In this document: in pieces, positions 11,245-21,855 of the stretch | Numbering within the stretch: position 1 is the first letter of the stretch | Layout: each line of letters starts with the position of its first letter | Source: Zea mays | Lineage: Eukaryota; Streptophyta; Magnoliopsida; Poales; Poaceae | Assembly: GCF_902167145.1 (NCBI RefSeq) | Contig: NC_050096.1 | Span: forward strand, 80,658,683-80,722,682 | Reading direction: 5' to 3' | Length of the DNA stretch: 64,000 nt | Position numbers and translations under genes: made by a program | Notes under the pieces: model-generated | The model's database searches: none | What the model was told of the DNA's origin: nothing | What the model saw: only the letters and a program-made list of their open reading frames with translations

Positions 11245-12763
11245 ATGGCGCCGAAGAAAGCTTCAGCAACTGGGGCTGCAGCTCTGCAACCAATGGACCC
11301 CAATCAGGAGACTCTCTCCCTTTGGGAGGTCCGAAGCCAGAAGAGGAAGGCTGTCAGCCCGACACTGCAAGAGGATGAGCTAGACCAAGAAATCAGAGAC
11401 ATGGAGATGCTTCATCAACAGGTGCAGAGGAAGAAGGAAAAGATGGCCAGGCTAGCTGAACTGCAAAGGCAGATAGACGAAGCCTCTGAAGAAGTTCGTC
11501 ATCTTACTCAGGATGAGCAGAACCGAAGACCTCAGCACAAAGACCTTCATCAGGAGGATTTCTTCAACGAAGATGACTGGTATGAGAATTTCCACCACGG
11601 AAATTTTGCTTTTGATGATGCTTCTCCTCTGTCCGCTGAGCTACAGGCTACACCTTGGCCTCCGTCCTACAAGCCGCCCCAGCTTCCTATATTTGACGGC
11701 CATTCAGACCCGAAGCAATTTTTGATGAGCTACGAAGCAACAGTATTTTCATATGGTGGCAATACTGCAGTCATGGCAAAATCTTTTGTTATGGCTGTCA
11801 GGAGTGTTGCTCAAACCTGGTATTCTTCCCTTCGACCAGGAACGATCACTTCATGGCAAAAGCTGAAGGACATGTTGTTAACCAGCTTCCAAGGGTTTCA
11901 GACGAAGCCGGTCACTGCTCAAGCCCTATTCCAGTGCACCCAGGATCACGAAGAATACCTACAGGCGTATGTCCGGAGGTTCTTGCGTTTGAGGGCACAG
12001 GCGCCAACAGTGCCCAACGAAATTGTCATTGAGGCCATGATCAAGGGACTTCGGCCAGGACCTTCAGCTCAGTACTTTGCTAGGAAGCCTCCTCAAACTT
12101 TGGAGAAGCTGCTCCAGAAGATGGACGAGTATATTCGGGCCGACAATGATTTTCGTCAAAGAAGGGAGGAGGCTTTCAGGTTTTCCGAAATGACCAGGGG
12201 CTTCGGAGGAAGATTTTATCTGAGGCACGTCAGGTCGATTCACAACTCTACTCAAAATGATGATAAGGGGAGTCACCAGCAAAGGCCACAATGCTCTTCA
12301 CAGGCTTCGGGGCAACAGCAAAGCTCCTTCCGGCCGCCAGCTCCAAGAGGCAGAGGCGCCAAGGGGCTTCGGCGGAAGATTTGGAGATCAACCAAGGAGA
12401 ACATTTTGCTTGTTCTGTGGTGAAAACAAAGGACATACCACCAGGATGTGCCATGTTACTATCCAGAAGCAAAAGGAGATAGCCGAAGCTGCAGCACAAC
12501 AGGGTCAGCCGAAGCAGATCATGCACACTGCTTCGTATCATTCGCCCTATATCCCAAAATATGTAGGCAACCACCTTGCAGTTTCTGTAGCTTCGGCGAG
12601 TCAACCTCAAGCTTCCTGGCAACAGCCTCCGCCTCCACCACCGCTGCAACAAGGCCAGCAGCCAGAAGGGGGTCAATATGCTCAACACCAAAGGGACTTC
12701 AGAGAACAGTCCGAAGCTCGCACAGTCAATAGCACTGTGCCAGAGTCGAAGCATATTTATTGA
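11245..12763 (+). pseudogene. gag: gag of element A, frameshifted
   Basis: The ORF from ATG 11245 encodes a Lys/Glu-rich N-terminus, then a retrotransposon gag domain with the stretch YSSLRPGTITSWQKLKDML at about residue 192. Compared with the intact copy in element B, one extra A near 12360 shifts the frame; the first frame ends at 12423, while the proper continuation runs in the next frame to 12763. That continuation carries a zinc-knuckle variant CLFCGENKGHTTRMC (CX2CX5HX4C) and a Gln/Pro-rich tail. Gag forms the particle and binds RNA; this copy would make a protein lacking its knuckle. Confidence 0.88.
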
Positions 12764-12990
12764 CAAATATCCTACCTTGATAGTAGTCTTTTCCATTCAG
12801 TTTTATTTTCTGTGTAATAAAGGACACTTTTCAAATCTCATGTATTGGTTTCGTTGTTTGCCACAAGGAAAATGTATTTTCTCTACAGGCTTAAGTTGTT
12901 GAAGTTTAAAGATTTGCGATAGCAAGAAGGTCCTTCGAATTATCAAGAGTTTATTTTAAAAGGCACGGCATGAATTCTTCGAAGCAACAA

Positions 12991-13296
12991 AAAGCCGTTC
13001 CAAGGAACGCAGAGTAAGTTTGCTGAAGTTACAAAAAGCCGCTCCAAAGGGAGCGCAGTGTAAGTTTTCTGCTCAAAAGTCGTTCCAAAGGGAATGCAGA
13101 GCTTACAGCGAAAAATAAACGTTGATACCGCCTAAGTAAAAGGCGAAGCGCGAAAAGTCAATGCGAATACCGCCGAAAGTAAAAGGCGAAGAAGCTCCTA
13201 AGGGAGGCTTACAGCGAAAAATAAACGCTGATTCCGCTGAAGTAAAAGGCGAAGAAGCTCCTAAGGGAGGCTTACAGCGAAAAGTCAACGCTGATT
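12991..13296. repeat. Hairpin-forming tandem repeats of element A (63-bp unit)
   Basis: Units containing AAGCTCCTAAGGGAGGCTT and AGCGAAAAGTCAACGCT recur with a 63-bp period (for example 13191 and 13254), preceded by diverged units with GTTCC...GGAAC foldbacks. Each unit can form short stems. The array lies between the 3' ends of the convergent gag and antisense genes; element B has the equivalent array at 34487-34809. Confidence 0.8.
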
Positions 13297-13774
13297 TAAA
13301 AAGATTATGTGTTTTATTGCAGGGATGTGTGTGTATCTTCGGAATAAATACCATTTTACATAGCATAACATCATCACATCATTCCGCATAGCATAAGCAT
13401 CATACATCATGCTGCATATGGCACAAGAAGGGGACACAGTATTGATCTTCGGAAGAATGCTTTGAAAAAGGGAAAATCATGCTAAGTCACAAGGAGATAC
13501 AATATTGATCTTCGGAGTGTAGCTTCGAAAAATATTTTCACGAAGCTTGGATATTCTTCATCAGAACACTATGGATATCGTTGTGATAAACGAAAATTCA
13601 ATTCTTCACGAAGCATGAAAAGAAGGGAAGGTGTTTTTTCGTCAAAGACTCAAAAACGGTACGTATGTAAGTTTCATGCATCGTAAAGAATTGAACCATA
13701 AAAAAACAAGTATATTACATTCAGGGTTACAAAATATTACACATATTACATTCCAGATGTTTTTACAATAGCAC

Positions 13775-16700
13775 CTAGTCTTCCCTAAGTACTACTTCCG
13801 CAGCTTCGTTCAGGAGTTGATTGACAACTTGATCCATGATAGCTTCAGCCATCTTTTTAATTTAATCGTCATCTTTCGGGTGAGGGCCCGGAGGCGCTTT
13901 AGTAGGATCTGAGGGAGGACAGGATATGGCTACATTGCTATTACAAATTGCGAACGAAGTTTAAAATCAAAAATTATAGCACAATAAAAACCATTAGTTA
14001 ATACCTATTTGCCCTTCGGGCTCTGCGCTTTTCTCAACAGCCTCTGCTACTTTTCTAGCATCACGGATGCCTTTTTCGCTTTTTTGGATAATCTCTCGGG
14101 CCATTTCTCGACCACCATTGTCCCAGACATCGGTAAAAAATTTTCCACCAACCATGCTAGCTTCGGCTGAAGGATCATTTGCATCTTCGAAGGACAAGGT
14201 AGCTTCGGATTGTGCTAAAATCTTTATATGCTCACAGCCCTTCCTCTCCAAAATGGTGGCAATCCCCCTGGCACCCGAAAAAGCGCATATGTCTCCGCGG
14301 CTATTTAGAATTTCCTCAAAGGCCTCAGCTTCGTGTTTAATCCATTCGATAGGACCTTCGGGGTTGCCTCTTGTAAAGTTTTCTTCGCTCGAGAATGCAC
14401 CAACGCTGGCGAAGCTAGCTTTCATTTTCTTAACACACTCCATAGATTTGTCATAACATCTTTTCTTGGACGAACGAAGCTCTTCAACAGTTCCTTCTAA
14501 ATGATTTGCCCATTGGTCGCTAAGTTCTCGCTTCGTTTCTTCAAGAATGCGTTCTTCTTTAGCTCGGGCTAATTGCTTCCGAAGATCGTCAATCTCGTGC
14601 TTTTGAGCTGCATCTTGTGCTTTAGAGGCAGCTTCGTCCTCCTTTATTTTATCCACCAATGTAACTAGAATTTTGTCATTTTCCAAGGCTTCGTTTCTTA
14701 GTTTGATAACCTCTGTTCGAAGGTTGTTGAAAGCAATTTCATAGCTCTCGTCTTCGGCATTCTTTTGCGCTCTCAGCGCGTTGCTTAGTATTAAACCCTA
14801 TATATAAAAGAGTTAGTATAAGAATAAAAGAATAGATTTCAAACCATAAAGTTTCCAAATGCGCAGATCTTGTACTTTCAGGCTATTATACGCAAGGCTG
14901 TCCGCAAGATCGTCCTTTGTCATCGCGCAGAGGCCAGCCTCCAGTTTCGGAAACCCCATGCTTCGGGCCATTTCCCGGCAGACGAGTAATTCTTTGTTAT
15001 CCGGGAGGCAGTATAGGAAATCTTCTTCATTTGTACCATTGAATACTAGTGCCCCCTTCGGATATTTCAATTCTTTGGCATAGTGATTAGCTTCAAAAAC
15101 TTCTTCTTCTGATAACTTTTTCCCCGAAGCATGTCGAACAATATAATCAAGGACTTTGGGGGATGCTTCGGGGGCAGCAGCACTGATTTCTTCAACAAGA
15201 ATTGGCTCCGTTATTTTTTCTTCTTCGGTTTCCAAGGATTTTACCTTCGTGGGCTCAGAAGGCCCAGCTTCAGTCTCAGTTTGTTGCTTTGGAGTTTTAG
15301 TATCAAAGATTTCAGTTCCCGCTTCGGAAGTTTCAACAGTCTTCTTCGGAGTCGTGCTTGAGGACTTAATTGTCTCCAGTACATCTAGCACATTGACCAT
15401 TCTTTTTCTTTTCGGGGTCACTGCTGGGCCCTTTTGGTTTTTTATTGTCTCAACACTTGCTGAAGGACTTAAAATTTCCAATATTTTCGTTCCTTCAGTT
15501 CTCGGTTGTTCTGCTTTCTCTGCTGAGGGTGCTTCAGCTTTTTCTTCGATCTTTGACAATGAAGTTGGTTCTTTAATATCGGTGGCCGAAGAGGTTTCGC
15601 CGGCGAACTCAGGCACTGTAGCTGGTTCAATGTAGCGTGGCCGATGTGTGAGAACCTTTACCCTTTGCCTCTTCGGCGCTGGCTCGCTGGGAGCGGCTGA
15701 AGCAGTTTCTTGTGCAGAAGTTGCGCTTTTTCTTTTTTGGCCCCGCGCTGGATAGTGGTAGTCGGGGTACACGAACCCAATTGCGTCAAACACTCGGTTC
15801 AGTCTTTTCTTTTTCCGACCTCCGAAGGCTGCTGAGAGTGCAGTATCTTCGGCCTTTGAATAAACCCCAAGTAGTTCATCACTTAAATTTTCAATGCTTT
15901 TTAGCCAGTCATCATCTGGCTCAACGAATTTATCTCCGAACTTGAAAGCATACTTCAGCCTGATAAGTCCACCTTCGTCAGCCTCCTTTATGGTCTCTTG
16001 CGGCATTTCCCATTTTTCCGCGAGCGGCCATACTCTGAAGGCAATATGCTCTTGGACCAGATCCCTCGTTCCAATGAAAGAGCAAATAACTCCGAAGGCT
16101 CTCTGGCATTCTTCGGCAGCCTCATTCATTTCAACCTTCGGCCTCCACAGGCCGAAGCATTGCCAAATAGGGCGCATAATTATACCTTTAATATCTTCCC
16201 GTGTTTTCAGGTCATTCTTCACATAAAACCATTCTGTCATCCAGTCACCGGGCCATCTCTTTCGAAAGGTTGGCACAGGGCAGCTTGACCCAGACCGAGA
16301 GACGAAACTGTAGCAGCCGAAATTATTGTGATATTGCTCCTTACCCCAGGGTTTTGTCTCGTATAACAATTCGTGTATGTTGCAGAAACTTTTCGCATCA
16401 GGTTCCAGACCTTGGCTTCTCACGGCCCACACGAAGATATTCATCCTTATGATTGCTTCGGGGGTAAGCTGGTGAAGATAGATTTCAAATATTTTCAGCA
16501 CCTCTACGACAAAGCTGCTCAGAGGAAATCGTAATCCAGCTTTCAAAAAGCTTCGGAACACTACGACTTCATTTTCCTCAGGGGTCGGACAAGTCTTTTC
16601 TCCTTCGTCGGCCCTCACAACAGACAAGTCCCGGAAATATCTTCCCCTCATGTTGACGAGATGATTTTCTTTGATACTTGATTTGCCGAAAACCGCATGG

Positions 16701-16915
16701 CTTGGTCGCCAAGGGCGATCTTCGGAGTCTTCATCACCGCTATCCGCATCATAACTGTCGCTGTCATCAGTATCTTCAGATAAACCTTCTAAAATCTCTT
16801 TGGTGATCTTCTCTGTGTTGGTTTTCGACATTGCTTCAAGAAATCCCAGGTTTTTCTCTTCAGAGAGACTCAGCTTCATCTTGATAGCATCCTTTTTGTC
16901 TTCAGACATCTTCAA
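13775..16915 (-). pseudogene. Antisense accessory gene of element A (putative gypsy-type transposon family), three exons
   Basis: Exon 1 16915-14876 (680 codons), exon 2 14797-14005, exon 3 13908-13775, all with GT-AG introns and compatible phases. Exon 1 has an acidic N-terminal patch, a central region around residues 115-250 (including FPLSSFVVEVLKIF and NNFGCYSFVSRSGSS) like the 'putative gypsy type transposon' domain of plant genomes, and a basic motif PKRKRMVNVLDVLETIKSS near residue 500. Exon 2 is a coiled-coil-rich segment. Exon 3 reads DPTKAPPGPHPKDDD then a TAA, after which the frame continues as MAEAIMDQVVNQLLNEAAE to TAG; element B has GAA at the TAA position, so this looks like a nonsense change near the C-terminus. 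The function is unknown. The gene has its own TATA box and runs opposite to gag. Confidence 0.72.
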
Positions 16916-17050
16916 AAATGCTAAAAAATGTTTTCAAAGCCGAAGCTTAAAAACTTAAAAAGCCAAGCAAGTGTTGGTGCGCAAGAGCTAAAAATTGAGT
17001 AAGCAAGAGCAGATGGCAAGAAAGCGTATCAAGTGAGCTCGTGGTATGCT

Positions 17051-17060
17051 CTTATTTATA
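17051..17060 (-). promoter_or_regulatory. TATA box of the antisense gene, element A
   Basis: TATAAATAAG on the minus strand lies about 136 bp upstream of the antisense ATG at 16915 and just inside the 3' LTR. The same box at the same spacing occurs in element B, which supports a real promoter separate from the LTR. Confidence 0.65.
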
Positions 17061-17215
17061 CGCCCAGTGCATTGAAAATTGGAAAACCCCGCTTGTCAGT
17101 GAATGTTGCTATTCTAGCAAAGGAAAGGTGTTTTTTCGGACCTTCGGCTTAAGGCCTTCGTCCATGTCGCAATCTAAATTTATTATTCTAACAAATTAAT
17201 ATTGCGAGGGGCTAC

Positions 17216-17880
17216 TGTTGGGGGCCTTCGGCTTCCGAAGGTCCTCAAAGACATGATTTAACAATGTTTCTGGAGTATAATGTGTGAACAGGTATCTTCG
17301 GACTCAAATCGGTATCACAGTGGGAGAAGCCCAAAGAATACGAAGGTTGACACAGCGCCGAAGCTGTGAGCAGGAAAGCTTCGGCGTGATAGCAGAAAAG
17401 GAAACCGACTTAAAGATGAAAAGGCTATTCAGACCTCGGTGGATTACTATAGAAGTACTACCAAATGTAAAGGGCATGGATGTAATTTTACATGAGCTAT
17501 GTCCCGTGTCTATAAATATGTGAACAATGTCCCCGTACTGTTTACACTGACCTGGCATTTACTTTTTGCGTCACGCTTGTATTTTTCACCTTCTTTCAAG
17601 CCGAAGGTACATTTGTAATTCGATGTCATTTCTATTTTTCCATAATGATAATATAGAAATGAGTTGATAATTATACATAATTGTTTATGTTATATTCCAC
17701 ATGAATCCTTCGTCATTATTTTATGTTGCGTTGATGAAGGTATATCTTTCATAACCTTCATCCGAAAATCATTATATCCCAAGGGGAAATAATGTTCCGA
17801 AGGACGAAGGACTTTAACGTTTAACATTTTTTGTGTTGCCTTGTTCTTAACTTATAGTATTTGAGAACAAGTCACCAACA
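17216..17880 (+). repeat. 3' LTR of element A
   Basis: 665 bp, TGTTGGGGGCC...CACCAACA, preceded by the purine-rich tract GCGAGGGGC at 17206-17214 and followed by the duplication TCCGG. It holds the uninterrupted target site of the hAT copy found in the 5' LTR. Confidence 0.93.
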
Positions 17881-17986
17881 TCCGGTAACGAGTCGAGCTG
17901 AGTCAACTTTTCAGACTCATCAGTGAAGTAAATTGAGTCAAGCTTGGCTCGTTAGAGCAGTCTCGTTTTCCACTCCTACTCACGGG

Positions 17987-18420
17987 AAGTATACAAGGTA
18001 TGCATGTGCTTTTGGCTCACAAAACTACACCAAAAGGCAAGGATATGTGTTGAACACCTAATTTGGCACCATGTGATAATTTGGAGAGGAAAGACTAGAC
18101 AGTGCGTCTCCTAAACAGTCCAGCGTAGTAGTCCACACAGTCCAGCCCCGGATAGTCCGATGTGTTAACCCAGATAGTTTGGGATTCGATCAGTTTGAGC
18201 CAGAGTTGTATTTTCTTATGAGATCTTATGAGTTTTCTGCGGGATGTTGCTAGACTCCGCTTAGGAAAGGGTGAAGACCCCCTACAGATATGAAGGGGTA
18301 TGGTCGATTGGAGCATCAACAATCAATATACAAACCAGTTTTACCTTATTTTCTTTGTGCCTTAGGTTTAGATGTAGTTTTAGCCTTAGTTGTAGTCTCC
18401 TAACCCTAATATTCACCTCT
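17987..18420. other. Intergenic, nothing recognised
   Basis: About 430 bp between the old hAT relic and a local duplication. It is AT-balanced, without long ORFs or recognised repeats. Confidence 0.5.
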
Positions 18421-18720
18421 TTTCGGCTCTATGTTGTTTTGAGATGTCTTGGGTAGCATGTCGACTCTAAAGTAACCCTAAGATCATTCCTCCCTCATAG
18501 GGTCCCTCTCGAGAGACAGGATCTAGGTTCTTCTCAAGCTGCTTTATGCGTCGAGAACAATCAATCTTCAACTCTTTCTGCCTCTATGTTGTCTTGAGGC
18601 GCCTTGGATAGCTTGTCGACTCTAAAGCAACCCTAAGATCCTTCCTTTCTCATAAGATCTCTCCCTCTCTCTCAATAGGCGGTATCTAGGTTCTTCTCGA
18701 GCTGCTTTGGGCGTTGCGAA
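18421..18720. repeat. Diverged tandem duplication, about 155-bp unit
   Basis: Two imperfect copies share CTCTATGTTGT, TTGTCGACTCTAAAG, AACCCTAAGATC and ATCTAGGTTCTTCTC, offset by about 155 bp. No function is evident. Confidence 0.7.
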
Positions 18721-19279
18721 CAGTCCGACGCCTAGCAGCGAGGCTACCAAAGCCAAACACAGTTTGCCAACCAGAACTATACATGTCCAAATGTGCCCAG
18801 CACGAAAGGAACCGAACCAGAGCTGACATGAAAGGAACCAAACTAGGGCCGACGCGATGTATGTGTCGTGCCATGCGGGGTCGGCCCGTGGGCTACAATG
18901 GTCAGTCCAGACCTGACACGGCTAGGCTTATACGGGTCGGGCCGGAGGCACGATGGCTATTAGTGTCGTGCTCGGGCCTGGGCCCATAAACAGGTTTCTA
19001 CACATCTTTCATACACAAAAATTCTACATAGATTCCAGCAATATACATAGAATTCATACAACACTTAACACATATTCAACACAGATTTCATTAAAACTAG
19101 AGCCTTAGTGCAATGCTACCTCGTTAAAAACCTTCCTAGGTAAAAATTCACACCTTGTGAGAAAACCCTAGGAAGGAAAAAGAGTACAACCAGCTCCTTT
19201 TAGAGTTCTAGTTTAAGTGTCCATTACAGTACTACATATTGACAGTCCATTACATAAATCATGAGTTCAAGTTCTAATT

Positions 19280-20480
19280 CTCTTGTTCCTTGTCACTTCA
19301 ATTCTTTCTTGCTCCTTTCTCTTGATCCCAGCAACTATTTCTTGTTCATCATCCAGGTACAAAGATTCAAAAGTCACTTCTAGTTCCTTGGTGTCCTTCT
19401 CCACCTCATGCTGCTTGTGCAAGTCTGCTAGCTCCTAGTCCTTGATGCATGAGAGGACCTCCACCATGTCAGTTGTTAGTCGCCGTTCCTCGAGGACCCT
19501 GCCAGCAAGACTAAAAGTGGACTCCGAAGATATTGTAGAAGCAGGGATAGTTAGTACATCTTTAGCAAGTATAGAAAGGATAGGATAAGTTTGGTTATGG
19601 CTTTTCCACTAGGTAAGAATATTAAAATCAAAGCCAAACTGAGTTTCGATGTCACTATCAAGATATGAAGAGAGTTCAGAGAGAGCAGATTGAGAAGATG
19701 ATACAAGATGATACTGAGGGACCTGCACCCCTTCCAATAGAAGCAGAAAAAGCATCATGATCACCATAGATGTCATCCCAAGCCTCACTTGCCTTACCAG
19801 AACCACCACATGCAGGCTGTTGATTTACACTCAAGCACACCTCACCAAATTTAGGAACAAAGGATACAAATTTTAGGACCTCAATTAGTTGTCTAGCACG
19901 ATCATTAAAGAGCCTAATTGAATCCCTTGCAGTTGTTTGTAGATGACTTAATGAACCTAGGATTATGAGCACGAGTAATGTATTCCTCTAAAGCATCGGA
20001 TTCACCAAAGGAAATAGGCAAATCTAATCTAGCAATCAAACGACAAAGCTTAGATCGTGCAACACTAGCAGAGTTCTCCCATGTAACAACAAAACCATTA
20101 GTATTAAATATAAGAACAAACTGAACAATGCCACCTTTCTCCTTTTCTTTCTTAGCTAAGCAATGCATCGAGTGTTGAATTAAGTGCCCAGTACCAGAGA
20201 AAGACTTAGCAGATAAACTCTGCTTGCACTAATGGCAAACGACAATGATTCTAACCTCCTTACCTCCCTCCATGACAGTCACTTCTTCAAAGTCTAGCCA
20301 GACTTTCGACGTCGGTCCCCTCCTCCTCGAACGAGTGGCTAGGCCGGGGCGGGATCCAGAGCCACTTCTCGCCTCGACCATGGGTCTCGTCGGCGTGGAT
20401 CCAGACATCTAGTGGTGGTCTCTGCCTCAACGGCACCAGCACCACTAACGAGGAATTGGAGGGCATCCTCAGCCTCGTTC
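19280..20480 (-). pseudogene. hAT transposase, internally deleted
   Basis: On the minus strand the N-terminal part has a BED-type zinc-finger context (KVWLDFEEV ... VCH.CKQSLSAKSFSGTGHL), then runs to about 19930, where it joins directly to the C-terminal hAT dimerisation region (YLDSDIETQFGFDFNILTWW, then YPILSILAKDVLTIPASTIS and SSESTFSLAGRVLEERR). The catalytic middle is missing and several stops interrupt the frame. A functional hAT transposase is usually 600-800 residues; well under half is left here. Confidence 0.75.
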
Positions 20481-21360
20481 TCGTCTTCTAGCATCTTCTC
20501 CTCATCCTCAGTGATTGAGTCTAGCTCCTGGACATCTCTAATTGAAAGTAGCCTAGAGGGGGGGGGGTGAATAGGCTAATCTGAAAATTTTCACAACAAA
20601 CTTCGAAAGATTGTTAGATACACAATTCGACTGGTGCAGGCCGGTTCAACAGCTACGTGCGCAAGTTGAACCACTCTGATCCAATCCAACTGTTTTATAA
20701 ACTTTAGACTAAAATCTACTCGAAAAAGTATTTCGCAAGTTCTTGAGAGAAGTAAGATATAGCTAAGTGAGGATGAAAAGATGAATATGTAAAGGCTATT
20801 TTACTTCTAGATAAGCTCTACGGAAAAATCTTTATGTCAACCTTGCAAGTAAAAATATCTCAAGTTAAAACAAGCAAGAACACAAGACACAAGATTTAAT
20901 CCGAGGTTCGGCCACACCACAAAGGTGTCCTACTCCCCATTGAGGAGCCCACAAAGGGCCGGGTCTTTTTCAACCCTAATCCTCCAAAAGCCGACCACAA
21001 AGGTCAAGGCAATCTCTTCTTATCTTAGCTCAAAGAGCGGGTGATACAAACTTCTTAGGGTCGTCCACAAATTTGGAGACTCCCAAGCAACCTCAAAGAT
21101 CTTGAAACCTAGGGTTTCAAGAACACCAAAAACGCACAAGAGGGGTTTGCACAAGTTCAAGTCTTTGTAAAAGAGATGGGAGAGGAAAACCAAATCGTGA
21201 GCACAAGCACAAACCTCACACCCAAGAGCTCCTCCAACAAGGTTGAATCTTGAGGAAGATTTAAGTGTGAGAGAGATGGAGAGATGAGTGCTTTGTCTCA
21301 AGTTAGGTGAGCAATAAATGAGTGAGTGTTCAGCCGTATTGAAGAAGAGAGAGGGGGGTC

Positions 21361-21368
21361 TATTTATA
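21361..21368 (-). promoter_or_regulatory. TATA box, 3' LTR of element C
   Basis: Minus-strand TATAAATA lies directly downstream (in minus direction) of the ACCGGTTGAACCG repeats; the 5' LTR has the same box at 47132-47140. Confidence 0.6.
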
Positions 21369-21375
21369 GTCCCCG

Positions 21376-21855
21376 CTGAAAACCGGTTGAACCGCCCCCC
21401 GACAAGTCAGCAGTCTGTCTACCAGTCTGACTGCCAGACTGACTGGCAGACTGACCTGCAGGCGGGTCAGACAGGCCAGGACCGGTTGAACCGCCCCCCT
21501 AGGGCGGTTGAACCGCCCCCTGACACCCCTGGCGACCTGACTGCCAGTCTGACTGGCAGACTGCATATCAGAAGTCAGAGGGTCAGAGACCAGTTGAGCT
21601 GCCCCCAGGACCAGTTCAGCTGGTCTAGACCAGAGAGTTTTGGAGAGAAAACCACAGCTCAGCTGCCCTGGGGCAAGTTCAGCTGGGTATGGTCAGAGAG
21701 GTCCATAGCTGAAGTTGAAGTTCAGCTGGAGTTGAAAGTTCAACTCAGCTGAAGTCCAGCTCAGCTACAGCTGAAGAAGCTCATCACAGCTGAAGTTAAG
21801 TTCAGCTGGAAAGCTCAGCTGCAGTTGAAGAAGTTCAGCTGCTTTTCAGCAAGAA
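21376..21855 (-). repeat. Promoter-proximal motif arrays in the LTR of element C
   Basis: Two kinds of short repeat fill the region upstream of the TATA box: ACCGGTTGAACCGCC with inverted copies and CAGTCTGACTGCCAG foldbacks (21380-21570), then many copies of GTTCAGCTG/CAGCTGAA (21590-21852). The same arrays occur in the other LTR (47178-47650). Confidence 0.8.

Larger units (their letters stand above)
9749..17880 (+). mobile_element. Element A: gag-only Tat/Huck-like gypsy retrotransposon with antisense gene
   Basis: LTRs lie at 9749-11170 (interrupted by a hAT element) and 17216-17880, with direct duplication TCCGG at 9744-9748 and 17881-17885. The LTR termini are TGTTGGGGGC...CACCAACA. 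Order: LTR, primer site at 11172, gag (frameshifted), hairpin tandem repeats, an accessory gene on the minus strand, purine-rich tract GCGAGGGGC, LTR. No protease, RT, RNase H or integrase is present, so it is non-autonomous. With the hAT and its duplication removed the 5' LTR is 664 bp and differs from the 665-bp 3' LTR at about eight positions (about 1.2 percent), an older insertion than its sister element B. Confidence 0.9.
9372..17979. mobile_element. Old hAT-like relic split by element A
   Basis: The flanks 9372-9743 and 17886-17979 share CTCGAGCC / GGCTCGTTAG-type subterminal repeats and are bounded by TCACGGG on both sides (9365-9371 and 17980-17986). Terminal repeats are weak (right end CGTTTTCCACTCCTAC). 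A degraded non-autonomous hAT element is the likely reading. Once element A is removed only about 470 bp remain. Confidence 0.45.

Noticed and set aside
12991..13296. CRISPR-like array
   Set aside because: Adjacent 63-bp tandem units without unique spacers, in a plant retrotransposon; not CRISPR.
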